Assembly: GCA_035490315.1 (NCBI GenBank)
Contig: DATHET010000258.1
Span: 1 to 14,395, forward strand
Source of the DNA: JADJQU01 sp035490315
GTDB taxonomy: Bacteria > Planctomycetota > UBA1135 > GCA-002686595
Reading direction: 5' to 3'
DNA: 14,395 bases
Part shown: in pieces, positions 1-6,370 of the stretch
Position numbering within the stretch: position 1 is the first letter of the stretch
How the letters are laid out: each line of letters begins with the position of its first letter
Made by a program: the position numbers and the translations under genes
The notes under the pieces: model-generated
The model's database searches: none
What the model saw: only the letters and a program-made list of their open reading frames with translations
Told to the model about the DNA's origin: nothing

Positions 1-2
1 AT

Positions 3-479
3 GTCCTGCATGCCGATGGCAGCGCCGCCGACGAGGGCGTGCTCGATCTGTGGCGCGCGGACAGCCCGGCGGACGAGCCTAGGTGGCGACCGATCCACGA
101 CGGACTCAGGGAAGAGGACGAGCTCGAGCCGGGCAGATACCAGCTGCGCGCGCGCGCGGGTGAGATGGTCAGCGCGGCGGCCACGCGCGTCGAGCTGATT
201 GCCGGGCAATCAAGAGAAGTGACGCTGGTGCTCGGCGCGAGCGGCAGGCTGCGCTTCGACGTGCAGGACAGTCACGGCGAGACGATCGCCGCACGCGTGC
301 AGGTCTACGACACCGACGGACGAGCCCTGCTGTACTTGCCCGAGACCGAAGGAGAGGCCGGACCGCTCGCTCCCGGCGCGTGCCGCGTGGTCGCCACCGA
401 TTCCGCGGGCCGTCGTACGGAAGCGCAGGCGCAGGTGGTCGCCGGCGAGACGACTGGCGTGCTCCTGAAATTCGAGTGA
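3..479 (+). CDS. C-terminal part of a beta-sandwich (carboxypeptidase-regulatory-like) repeat protein, 5' end outside window
   Basis: The frame is open from the window edge and gives 158 visible residues ending at a TGA, so the start lies upstream. The visible part holds two beta-rich units. The first contains 'LEPGRYQLRARAG' followed by 'VELIAGQSREVTLVL'. The second runs from 'GRLRFDVQDSHGETIAARV' to 'LAPGACRVVATDSAGR' and closes with 'VVAGETTGVLLKFE'. The 'L.PG.Y.L.A' and 'V.AGE....L' patterns are typical of carboxypeptidase regulatory-like (CarboxypepD_reg/SpaA-like) beta-sandwich domains, common in exported bacterial proteins. No catalytic motif is visible, so no enzymatic role is assigned. 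It resembles the giant repeat proteins at the other end of the window in fold type only; I could not align it residue by residue with them. Export is inferred from the family, because the N-terminus is missing. Confidence 0.8.
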   Translation, partial: VLHADGSAADEGVLDLWRADSPADEPRWRPIHDGLREEDELEPGRYQLRARAGEMVSAAATRVELIAGQSREVTLVLGASGRLRFDVQDSHGETIAARVQVYDTDGRALLYLPETEGEAGPLAPGACRVVATDSAGRRTEAQAQVVAGETTGVLLKFE

Positions 480-486
480 ACGACCT

Positions 487-518
487 GCGCGAGCTGGAAA
501 AGACTTCCAGATCCGCGC
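487..518 (+). terminator. Possible terminator hairpin after the first gene
   Basis: Eight bases after the TGA of the first gene an interrupted hairpin forms. 487-491 (GCGCG) pairs with 514-518 (CGCGC), and 494-499 (CTGGAA) pairs with 505-510 (TTCCAG) around the loop AAGAC. A small internal loop separates the two stem sections. There is no T-run after it, so intrinsic termination is uncertain. It could instead be a 3'-end stabilising hairpin. Confidence 0.3.
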
Positions 519-633
519 CTGCGGCCCGCGCTCGTCGCAGGAAGTCCCGCGCCGGAATTCAGGGGTAGTCTTCGGCGTTCTGACCTCGAACGCGTCGCCG
601 CCGCGCGACCAGCCACCGCACACCTTCTCGACC

Positions 634-1419
634 ATGCTGCACACCTCGTCCATGTTCCTGCCTGCCATGCTGCTGGGAGTCCTCGCTCGCCCGTCCGTCA
701 CGCCCCAGGCTCCGGTCAATGAGCCGCCGGTGGTCTTCCAGACCTACACCGCGAATTTCACCTGCCAGGGAGCGGTCACCGTGATTCCGCTCGACGGCTC
801 GGCCGTCTACGACCCTGAAGGTGATCCGCTGACATTCCAGTGGACTTCCGGTTGCCCGGGACAGTCCATCGCCGAGTCCGCGAGCCAGAGCACGACCTTG
901 AGCATCGACACCTCCAGCTCGTGCACCGTCGACTGCTCGGTGCGCCTGCGGGTCAGCGACGGAGTCAACGACACCTTCGCGCGCTTCTTCATCCACATCA
1001 GCGGCCCGATGCAGGCCGAGCTCGACATGCACCCCGGGTCCTGCCCGAATCCGGTGCAGATCGGCGGCGGCGGCGTGGTGCCTGCCGCGCTGGTCGGGAC
1101 CCTGGGCTTCGACGTGGGGCTGGTCGATCGGCCGACGCTGCGGCTCGCGCGGGCCGATGGTCAGGGCCTGCCGGTGCCGCCGATCCACTTCGTGATCAGC
1201 GACGTCGCCGTGCCCTTCCCCGACGACGGGTGCAACTGCCACACCCTGACCCACGACGGGCTTCCGGACCTGGCTTTGAAATTCAACAAGCAGTCGATGG
1301 TCGCGATGCTGCAACTCGCGCAGGAGGCCGACAAGTCGTACCTGCCCGTCGTGCTCACCGGCAGGCTGCTCACGGGCGAAGAGTTCAGCGCGAAGGATTG
1401 CATCCGCGTCCAGAAATAA
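634..1419 (+). CDS. Secreted protein with PKD-like domain and C-terminal 'PGSCPNP' module
   Basis: The product is 261 residues. The N-terminus is hydrophobic ('MFLPAMLLGVLA', residues 7-18) with a plausible cleavage site in 'PSVTPQA', so export is likely, although no basic residue precedes the hydrophobic stretch. ATG 652 (Met7) is an equally good start. Residues about 31-123 look like a PKD/cadherin-like Ig fold: 'DGSAVYDPEGDPLTFQW' and 'LRVSDGVNDTFARF' are its usual landmarks, with several Cys (44, 74, 97, 101) that may form disulphides. Residues about 128-261 match a module I know from many secreted bacterial proteins. It opens with 'ELDMHPGSCPNPVQIGGGG', then has 'VPAALVGTLGFDV', 'HDGLPDLALKF' and 'LTGRLLTGEEF', and ends 'DCIRVQK'. 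There is no catalytic signature; adhesion or surface display is inferred. No Shine-Dalgarno sequence is visible before the ATG. Confidence 0.85.
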   Translation: MLHTSSMFLPAMLLGVLARPSVTPQAPVNEPPVVFQTYTANFTCQGAVTVIPLDGSAVYDPEGDPLTFQWTSGCPGQSIAESASQSTTLSIDTSSSCTVDCSVRLRVSDGVNDTFARFFIHISGPMQAELDMHPGSCPNPVQIGGGGVVPAALVGTLGFDVGLVDRPTLRLARADGQGLPVPPIHFVISDVAVPFPDDGCNCHTLTHDGLPDLALKFNKQSMVAMLQLAQEADKSYLPVVLTGRLLTGEEFSAKDCIRVQK

Positions 1420-1460
1420 TTCGCGTTCGCCAGGAGCCGCCGGCGTAGGCGGAAAACCAG

Positions 1461-1505
1461 GGAGCAAGGGCCGTGTGCGATGGATTTCGCCGCGGCCCCT
1501 GCTCC
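1461..1505 (+). terminator. Possible terminator hairpin after the PKD-domain gene
   Basis: Positions 1461-1473 (GGAGCAAGGGCCG) pair with 1493-1505 (CGGCCCCTGCTCC), giving a 13-bp stem with one A/C mismatch and a 19-nt loop. It starts about 40 nt after the TAA at 1417-1419. No T-run follows, so it is a candidate terminator or RNA-processing hairpin rather than a classical intrinsic terminator. Confidence 0.4.
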
Positions 1506-1623
1506 TGTCAGCCTCGACCCCGGAGGTCGACCGCCTGGGTTGCGCGGCCTGCACGTCGTTGGGCGCTCCACGGAAACCGCTAAGGGGTTGACTGGGCTCC
1601 CCTGTGCGGGAGCCACGAGCCCA

Positions 1624-1695
1624 TCCCGCTCGCAGTTCCGGAATCTTGGCGTGCGGTTTCGGAGACTTGGGGTAAGGATTACTGGGGTGCCGCAG
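1624..1695 (+). promoter_or_regulatory. Upstream motif set shared with the paralogous-module gene at 3246 (copy 1)
   Basis: In order the block contains GTTCCGGA (1635-1642), CTTGGC (1645-1650), TTGGGGTAAGG (1667-1677) and GCCGCAG (1689-1695), ending 47 bp before the ATG at 1743. The same elements occur in the same order before the ATG at 3246. The flanking 'CCAT..CGC' just before GTTCCGGA (from 1623) is also shared. I cannot fit it confidently to a sigma-70 -35/-10 pair with 16-18 bp spacing. It could be a promoter or operator, or a remnant of the duplication that gave the two genes their shared module. Confidence 0.4.
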
Positions 1696-1742
1696 GGGCC
1701 CCGCGCCTGCAGACGTTCTACCTCGCTCTCCGCTCCCCCTCC

Positions 1743-2834
1743 ATGATCCACAGAATCCTTCGCGCCGCGGCCTTCGCGCTCGTGCTGACTCCCGGCCTGT
1801 TCGCACAGAGCTTCTGCTGGAGCGAGAGCCTGGACAACACGACGATCACGCCGGGCAACGGCATCGCCTGCCATTACGGCCCGCCGACGTTCTACACGAG
1901 CCCGACCGGCTACTGGCGCCGTTACAGCCCCCAGGCACGGGGGATGAACGCGAATTTCAACATCACCAGCGTCAGCATCGGCGTGGAGACGGCCCTGGCG
2001 GGTTTCTCGGCCCCGAGCCAGCCGGCGACGCTGAAGATCTGGCGCGACACCACCCCGGGCAATCCTGCGCCGATCGCCGGCTTGACCCTGCTCGGCAGCC
2101 AGGCGATCTCGATCCCGAACACCTCCAGCCAGGTGCTGCAGTTCGTGCTCACCACGCCGATCGCCTGCAACAGCAACGGGGGCGACGACATCGTTCTCGA
2201 GCTCGAGCTCCCCGACGGTCTGGCGGCGCAGAACGAGTTCTTCTTCGGCGGCAACTCGACAGCCGAGTTGTCACCGACTTACATCAGCGCGAATAACTGC
2301 GCGCTGCCGGAGCCGGACACCTTTGCCGCGATCGGATTTCCCGGCTCGCACATGATCTTCGACCTGTGCGGCACCCAGACCTCGGTTCCTCCGGTGGTCT
2401 ATTGCACCGCGAAGACCAATTCGCTCGGCTGCGTGCCGACGATCGGATCGACGGGCGTCTCGAGCGCGAGCGCGGGATCCGGGTTCACGATCACGGCGAG
2501 CAATGTGATCAACAACAAGCCCGGCCTCTTGATCTACTCGAACACCGGTCGTGCCGCGGTTCCTTTCGTCGGCGGAGTGCGCTGCATGAACGCGCCGATC
2601 CGGCGCTCGATGCCCTTGAGCTCGGGGGGCAATCCTCCCCCGAACGATTGCTCGGGCGTCTATTCGATCGACATGAACGCGTTCGCCGTCGGGGCGCTCG
2701 GAGGGATTCCCGCCGCCTATCTGCTCACCCCGGGCACGCTGGTCGATTCGCAGACCTGGGGGCGCGACAACGGTTTCTTACCTCCCAACAACGCCACGCT
2801 TTCAGACGGGTTGGAGTTCACGATCGCACCCTGA
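1743..2834 (+). CDS. Secreted protein with N-terminal beta domain and conserved 146-residue C-terminal module
   Basis: The product is 363 residues. It begins with a clear signal peptide: basic 'MIHRILR', hydrophobic 'AAAFALVLTPGLF', likely cleavage after Ala21 ('LFA/QS'). Residues about 25-210 form a Cys-containing, Ser/Thr/Asn-rich beta domain with 'YWRRYSP', 'ITSVSIGVETA', 'PATLKIWRDTTPG' and 'GGDDIVLELELPDG', a pattern seen in large secreted proteins of environmental bacteria; its ligand is unknown. Residues 218-363 are the shared C-terminal module, with Cys at module positions 4, 13, 64 and 86, 'NNKPGLLIYSNTG', 'IDMNAFAVGALGG' and 'WGRDNGF.PPNNATLSDGLE' as landmarks. The equivalent module of the next gene is identical at about 116 of 146 positions, whereas the N-terminal domains do not match. 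No enzyme motif is present. Extracellular or surface location is inferred. The function is unrecognised. Confidence 0.88.
   Translation: MIHRILRAAAFALVLTPGLFAQSFCWSESLDNTTITPGNGIACHYGPPTFYTSPTGYWRRYSPQARGMNANFNITSVSIGVETALAGFSAPSQPATLKIWRDTTPGNPAPIAGLTLLGSQAISIPNTSSQVLQFVLTTPIACNSNGGDDIVLELELPDGLAAQNEFFFGGNSTAELSPTYISANNCALPEPDTFAAIGFPGSHMIFDLCGTQTSVPPVVYCTAKTNSLGCVPTIGSTGVSSASAGSGFTITASNVINNKPGLLIYSNTGRAAVPFVGGVRCMNAPIRRSMPLSSGGNPPPNDCSGVYSIDMNAFAVGALGGIPAAYLLTPGTLVDSQTWGRDNGFLPPNNATLSDGLEFTIAP
2394..2831 (+). repeat. Coding duplicate: 146-residue C-terminal module, copy 1
   Basis: This segment, ending at the last sense codon of the gene, encodes a module that recurs with no length difference at 3969-4406. 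By manual alignment 116 of 146 residues match (about 79%). In the stretches I compared, many DNA differences are synonymous, which suggests purifying selection on the protein rather than recent copying. The four Cys are conserved. Confidence 0.85.
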
Positions 2835-2837
2835 TCG

Positions 2838-2863
2838 GCCTGGATGCGCCGCCTGGATGCGCC
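2838..2863 (+). repeat. Perfect 13-bp tandem duplication
   Basis: GCCTGGATGCGCC occurs twice head to tail at 2838-2850 and 2851-2863, starting four bases after the TGA of the preceding gene. It looks like a simple slippage duplication in the 3' untranslated region. Confidence 0.8.
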
Positions 2864-2975
2864 CAGCGCGCGCGGCCGGTCAAGCGAACGTGCAGCCTTC
2901 CAAAGATGCGCGCACCACGTCCGCGCCGGAGCGCCGGACCGCGGAAGTGACTTCGAAAATCCAGGTATGACGTGG

Positions 2976-3002
2976 AAAACGCATCCCGGGTTCCGCGTTT
3001 TT
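2976..3002 (+). terminator. Possible intrinsic terminator downstream of the gene at 1743-2834
   Basis: AAAACGC (2976-2982) pairs with GCGTTTT (2995-3001) around a 12-nt loop that contains CCCGGG, and the right arm runs into TTTTT (2998-3002). The A-rich left arm and T-rich right arm are what a bidirectional intrinsic terminator shows. The stem is only 7 bp and lies about 140 nt after the stop codon, so confidence is modest. Confidence 0.35.
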
Positions 3003-3077
3003 CGCGCCGGGAGCCCAGGTGGGATCGGGGCGAGCGCTTTACCCTGCGTTAGCTTTGGCCGGCGTCCGGACTTGCGC

Positions 3078-3184
3078 CATTTCGCCGCCGGTTCCGGATT
3101 TTCTTGGCTGCCGAAACCTCCGCCCCTCTCGCGGATCCGCCAAGTTGAGGTAAGGTTGGGGGAGCGTTTGCGGGTTTGCCGCAG
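3078..3184 (+). promoter_or_regulatory. Upstream motif set shared with the gene at 1743 (copy 2)
   Basis: In order it contains CCAT..CGC (from 3078), GTTCCGGA (3091-3098), CTTGGC (3103-3108), TTGAGGTAAGG (3145-3155) and GCCGCAG (3178-3184), ending 61 bp before the ATG at 3246. Order matches copy 1 while spacings differ: 54 versus 32 bp from GTTCCGGA to TTGRGGTAAGG. It may be promoter or operator DNA. TAAGGT could serve as a -10-like box, but no matching -35 at fixed distance is visible. Confidence 0.4.
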
Positions 3185-3245
3185 CGCTCTCTCCGAGATC
3201 CACCACCCCCGACCTCGAGTCATTCAACAAGGACCTCTCTTGACC

Positions 3246-4409
3246 ATGAATCGCTATGCATTGCTCGCGTTCACCGCTGTGGCCTCCGTGCCCTGCGCGA
3301 ATGCACAGAACGCCCAATCCGCAACCCTCGTCGCCCCGACGGGCGCCCCCGTCAGCCAGGTGACAGCGCCGACTTCGAGCGGCTCCTACGCCATCTCGAA
3401 CTACGCGTACGACGACACCACCTCCGAGAACGCGACCAAGATCTGGAGCGGCGTTGGTACGCACGGCCAGACCTGCGCGATCCACTCGTTCCCGGCCGTC
3501 GGCGGCGTGGACACGATCACGAACATCCAGATGGCTTGGGGCTCGGGCCTGTTCGCGAACAACCGCCCGCAGATCGGCGCTGCTTGCAACGTCGTCGTGT
3601 GGTCGGACCCGAACCAGGACAGCAACCCGAACGACGCCGTGGTGCTGACGCAAGTCGCCACCACGATCACCGTCCTCGGTGACGTGATGCAGATCATCCC
3701 GATCCCGGGCACCGTGGTCAGCGGACGCTTCTTCATCGGCGCTTGGACCGCGAACGCCCCGACCAACCCGCAAGGTGGCGTGAACGGCGAATTCCCGGCC
3801 GCGATCGACAACGCCCCGGGCGTCAGCCCGAACGCGTGGCTCGCCGGTGTCGGCGGCTCCGTGAGCGCCCCGGCGCCCTTCAATCCCGCCACGCTGACGG
3901 CCGGCTACCTGCAGCCGCTCGCCACGGGCGTCTTCCTGCTCCGCGCGGACGGCTCCGGGCCGCCGTCGACGGTTTACTGCACGGCGAAGACCAACTCGCT
4001 GAACTGCACGCCGACGATCAGCTCGACCGGTGTGCCGAGTGCGACCGCTGGCTCGGGCTTCAATGTCCTTGGCTCGAACGTCATCAACAACAAGCCCGGC
4101 CTGCTGATCTACTCGAACACGGGGCAAGCTGCCGCGCCGTTCCTGGGCGGTCTGCGTTGCATGAACGGTCCCGTCCGTCGCTCGACCCCGATCAACTCGG
4201 CCGGCAATCCTCCGCCGAACGACTGCTCGGGCGTCTACCAGATCGACATGAACGCGTTCGCGGTCGGCGCGCTGGGCGGAATTCCCGCTGCGTACCTCAC
4301 CGTCGCCGGCACCACGGTCGACTCCCAGTTCTGGGGTCGTGACAATGGCTTCGCACCGCCGAACAACGCCACGTTGTCGGACGGTCTCGAGTACATCATC
4401 CAGCCGTGA
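3246..4409 (+). CDS. Secreted protein with N-terminal beta-sandwich domain and conserved 146-residue C-terminal module
   Basis: The product is 387 residues. The start is set by a strong signal peptide: 'MNRYALLAFTAVASVPCANA', likely cleaved after Ala20. An AAGGA lies 12 bp upstream of the ATG, rather far for a Shine-Dalgarno site. Residues about 40-235 form a beta-sandwich-like domain with 'YAYDDTTSENATKIW', 'TITNIQMAWGSG', 'NVVVWSDPNQDSNPNDAV' and 'SGRFFIGAWT'. I have seen comparable domains in secreted proteins of Planctomycetota and related environmental bacteria, with no defined activity. Residues 242-387 are the second copy of the module found in the preceding gene. Codon use looks strongly biased to C/G-ending codons such as AAC, ATC and CCG, more evenly than its neighbours, which may mean high expression. 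A strong terminator follows about 53 nt after the stop. Surface or extracellular location is inferred; the function is unknown. Confidence 0.9.
   Translation: MNRYALLAFTAVASVPCANAQNAQSATLVAPTGAPVSQVTAPTSSGSYAISNYAYDDTTSENATKIWSGVGTHGQTCAIHSFPAVGGVDTITNIQMAWGSGLFANNRPQIGAACNVVVWSDPNQDSNPNDAVVLTQVATTITVLGDVMQIIPIPGTVVSGRFFIGAWTANAPTNPQGGVNGEFPAAIDNAPGVSPNAWLAGVGGSVSAPAPFNPATLTAGYLQPLATGVFLLRADGSGPPSTVYCTAKTNSLNCTPTISSTGVPSATAGSGFNVLGSNVINNKPGLLIYSNTGQAAAPFLGGLRCMNGPVRRSTPINSAGNPPPNDCSGVYQIDMNAFAVGALGGIPAAYLTVAGTTVDSQFWGRDNGFAPPNNATLSDGLEYIIQP
3969..4406 (+). repeat. Coding duplicate: 146-residue C-terminal module, copy 2
   Basis: This is the partner of 2394-2831, with the same length and the same four Cys positions. 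The start ('TVYCTAKTNSL'), the centre ('NPPPNDCSGVY.IDMNAF') and the end ('NNATLSDGLEYIIQP') are nearly invariant between copies. Placement at the extreme C-terminus in both proteins suggests a shared sorting, anchoring or assembly role, which is inference. Confidence 0.85.
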
Positions 4410-4462
4410 TTCCTGCGGACAGGTCGGCGCGCTGCTGATGCAGCGCAGCTGATCTTCCTTCG

Positions 4463-4505
4463 CGAGGCCGGTGGCGCACAGCGCCGCCGGCCTCGTTCAT
4501 TTCAT
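4463..4505 (+). terminator. Rho-independent terminator closing the plus-strand block
   Basis: CGAGGCCGGTGGCGC (4463-4477) pairs with GCGCCGCCGGCCTCG (4481-4495). This gives a 15-bp stem with one G-U wobble and an ACA loop, followed by the T-rich TTCATTTCAT. The T-rich side and the wobble both favour the plus strand, so it terminates transcription from the gene at 3246. It also insulates the convergent hutU gene. Confidence 0.85.
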
Positions 4506-4532
4506 CGGCGCGTGCTCGCCGATCGTCGCGCA

Positions 4533-4627
4533 GAGCTGCCCCGCATGATTGTGCTCGGCCCCTGGGGCCCTGTTCCGGACGCGGCGGTGAGTCATCCGGT
4601 GCTCAGCACGAGCATGCGGGGCAGTTC
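4533..4627 (+). ncRNA. Long stem-loop, candidate structured or small RNA (unassigned)
   Basis: 4533-4559 pairs with 4601-4627. The stem is 27 positions with only two mismatches (4548/4612 and 4556/4604) if three G-U pairs are allowed (4535/4625, 4550/4610, 4557/4603). All three wobbles are G-U on the plus strand and would be A/C mismatches on the minus strand, so a plus-strand RNA is favoured. The 41-nt loop can form short inner helices, for example CCGGA with TCCGG. It lies after the terminator of the upstream gene and 43 nt beyond the hutU stop. No promoter or T-run is evident. It could alternatively be a small inverted-repeat element or an imperfect terminator for hutU. Confidence 0.35.
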
Positions 4628-4669
4628 CAGGCCGGGCGGAGAGCTCTCAGGGCAGCGCGCGAGCCGGAG

Positions 4670-6370
4670 TCACAGCATCGGCAGGTCCAAGCCGCGCTCG
4701 CGCGCGCAGGCCAGGGCCGCCGGGTATCCCGCGTCGGCGTGGCGCATCACGCCCGTGCCCGGATCGTTGGTCAGCACGCGCTCGATCGACGCGGCGGCTT
4801 CCGCGGTTCCATCCGCGACGGTGACCTGGCCCGAGTGCAGCGAGTAGCCGATGCCGACTCCCCCGCCGTGGTGGAAGCTGACCCACGCGGCGCCGCTGGC
4901 GACGTTGAGCATCGCGTTGAGGATCGGCCAGTCGGCGACGGCATCGGTGCCGTCGAGCATGCCCTCGGTCTCGCGGTTGGGCGAAGCCACGGAGCCGCAG
5001 TCGAGATGGTCGCGCCCGATCACCAGCGGCGCCTTGATCTCGCCGCGCGCGACCGCGGAGTTGAACGCGAGGCCGGCGAGGGCGCGCTCGCCGTAGCCGA
5101 GCCAGCAGATGCGCGCGGGCAGGCCTTGGAACTGGACGCGCTGCTGCGCCATGCGGATCCATCTCGCGAGGGCGGCTTTCTTCGGGAAGAGCTCGAGCAG
5201 GATGCGATCGGTGACCGCAATGTCCTCGGGATCGCCGGAGAGCGCGGCCCAGCGGAAGGGGCCCTGGCCTTCGCAGAACAGGGGCCGGATGTACTTGGGC
5301 ACGAAGCCTTCGAAGTCGAAGGCGTTGGCGAGTCCCGCTTCCTTGGCATGGCCGCGCAGATTGTTGCCGTAGTCGAAGGTGTCCGCTCCGCGGCGTTGCA
5401 GCTCGATCATCAGCTCGCAGTGAGCCTTCATCGTGCGCATCGATTCGACCTGGTAGGCGGCGGGATCGCGCGCGCGCAGCTCGAGCGCCGCCGCGTAGCC
5501 CATGCGATCGGGCACGTAGCCGTTCAAGGGATCGTGAGCGCTGGTCTGGTCGGTGAGGATCTCTGGAACGACGTTGCGCGCGATCATGCGTCGCAGCAGG
5601 TCCGTCGCGGTGGCGACCACGCCGATCGACTTGGCGACGCGCTTCGACTTCCATTCGAGGGCCTGGTCGATCGCCGCGTCGATGCCGTCGATGCACACGT
5701 CGAGGTAGCGCGTGTGCAGACGCTTTTCGATGCGCGCGCGGTCGACGTCGGCCGCGAGGAACGTCGCGTTGTTCATCGTGGCTGCGAGCGGCTGCGCGCC
5801 GCCCATGCCGCCGAGCCCCGCGCTGACCACGAGCTTGCCGGCCAGGTCGCCGCCGAAATGCGCGGCAGCGGCCGCCGCGAAGGTCTCGTAGGTTCCCTGC
5901 AGTATTCCCTGGGTGCCGATGTAGATCCACGAGCCCGCGGTCATCTGCCCGTACATCATTTTTCCGTCGGCCTCGAGCTGGCGGAAGTGCTCCCAGGTGG
6001 CCCAGCGTCCCACCAGGTTGGAATTGGCGATCAAGACGCGCGGCGCCGAGCGCTGTGTCTTGAACACGCCGACCGGCCGACCTGATTGGACCAGCAGCGT
6101 CTCGTCGGGAGCCAGTCGCCGCAGCGTGGCCACGATCGCCTGGAAACTCGGCCAGTCGCGCGCGGCCTTGCCGCTGCCGCCGTACACGATCAAGTTGGCG
6201 GGATCCTCGGCCACCTCCGGATCGAGGTTGTTCATCAGCATGCGCAGCGCGGCTTCCGCGGCCCAGGTCTGACAGCTGCGCTGGTTTCCGCGCGGTGCGC
6301 GCTGCGGCCCGATCGGAACGGCGGCCGCGACCCGATCGTCGTCACTCAATTTCGTGGTAGGGCTCGGCAT
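4670..6370 (-). CDS. hutU: Urocanate hydratase (urocanase), EC 4.2.1.49
   Basis: This cytosolic enzyme of histidine degradation converts urocanate and water to 4-imidazolone-5-propanoate, using tightly bound NAD+ as an electrophile. The 566 residues match the family's usual length (about 550-570) from end to end. Recognised landmarks are 'RAPRGNQ' (25-30), 'LRMLMNNLDPEVAE' (42-55), 'YGG' (63-65), 'QSGRPVGVFKTQRSAPR' (95-111), 'YGQMTAGSWIYIGTQG' (140-155), glycine-rich 'GLGGMGGAQP' (185-194), 'LTDQTSAHDPLNGY' (272-285) and 'FQGLPARICWLG' with Cys422. Cys422 aligns with the essential Cys410 of the Pseudomonas putida enzyme. The C-terminus 'TNDPGTGVMRHADAGY…GLDLPM' is typical. ATG 6370 was chosen; ATG 6382 and TTG 6409 are possible in-frame alternatives. 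No hutH, hutI, hutG or hutC lies within the window, so it is not in a visible hut operon. It diverges from the LtaS-like gene. Confidence 0.98.
   Translation of the reverse strand: MPSPTTKLSDDDRVAAAVPIGPQRAPRGNQRSCQTWAAEAALRMLMNNLDPEVAEDPANLIVYGGSGKAARDWPSFQAIVATLRRLAPDETLLVQSGRPVGVFKTQRSAPRVLIANSNLVGRWATWEHFRQLEADGKMMYGQMTAGSWIYIGTQGILQGTYETFAAAAAAHFGGDLAGKLVVSAGLGGMGGAQPLAATMNNATFLAADVDRARIEKRLHTRYLDVCIDGIDAAIDQALEWKSKRVAKSIGVVATATDLLRRMIARNVVPEILTDQTSAHDPLNGYVPDRMGYAAALELRARDPAAYQVESMRTMKAHCELMIELQRRGADTFDYGNNLRGHAKEAGLANAFDFEGFVPKYIRPLFCEGQGPFRWAALSGDPEDIAVTDRILLELFPKKAALARWIRMAQQRVQFQGLPARICWLGYGERALAGLAFNSAVARGEIKAPLVIGRDHLDCGSVASPNRETEGMLDGTDAVADWPILNAMLNVASGAAWVSFHHGGGVGIGYSLHSGQVTVADGTAEAAASIERVLTNDPGTGVMRHADAGYPAALACARERGLDLPML

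Larger units (their letters stand above)
1420..1742 (+). other. 323-bp intergenic region with hairpin and shared upstream motifs
   Basis: I see no convincing gene here. A short open frame at 1480-1746 has no recognisable protein features and overlaps the signal-peptide start of the next gene. The region holds a long hairpin near its start (1461-1505) and, towards its 3' half, a set of short motifs that recur in the same order upstream of the next-but-one gene (1624-1695 here, 3078-3184 there). It is the likely promoter and 5' untranslated region of the gene at 1743. Confidence 0.6.
2835..3245 (+). other. 411-bp intergenic region between the two module-bearing genes
   Basis: No gene is supported. 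The reading frame of the downstream gene is open back to an ATG at 2844, but that stretch encodes arginine- and proline-rich low-quality sequence, and a textbook signal peptide begins only at 3246. The region holds a 13-bp perfect tandem repeat (2838-2863), a possible terminator (2976-3002) and the second copy of the shared upstream motif set (3078-3184). Confidence 0.6.

Noticed and set aside
1570..1620. TTGACT in 'AAGGGGTTGACTGGG' as a -35 box for the gene at 1743
   Set aside because: The sequence 16-18 bp downstream (around AGCCAC) has no resemblance to a -10 box, and it is more than 130 bp from the start codon.
559..1806. Long open frame on the minus strand (about 415 codons)
   Set aside because: It is antisense to the PKD-domain gene and its flanks. 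It is Arg/Gly/Pro-rich with no recognisable domain, as expected for a shadow frame in GC-rich DNA.
2844..3245. N-terminal extension of the gene at 3246 back to an in-frame ATG at 2844
   Set aside because: The stretch encodes atypical Arg/Pro-rich sequence and covers a terminator-like hairpin and the shared upstream motifs. A textbook signal peptide starts at 3246.
4533..4627. Interpretation of the inverted repeat as a transposable element with terminal inverted repeats
   Set aside because: No target-site duplication is visible at its ends, there is no internal coding capacity, and no second copy was noticed in the window. It is kept instead as a structured-RNA candidate.
4739..6085. Long open frame on the plus strand opposite hutU (about 448 codons), and a second minus-strand frame at 4647-5930
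   Set aside because: Urocanase is recognisable over its full length in the chosen frame. The others are Arg/Ala/His-rich and lack motifs.
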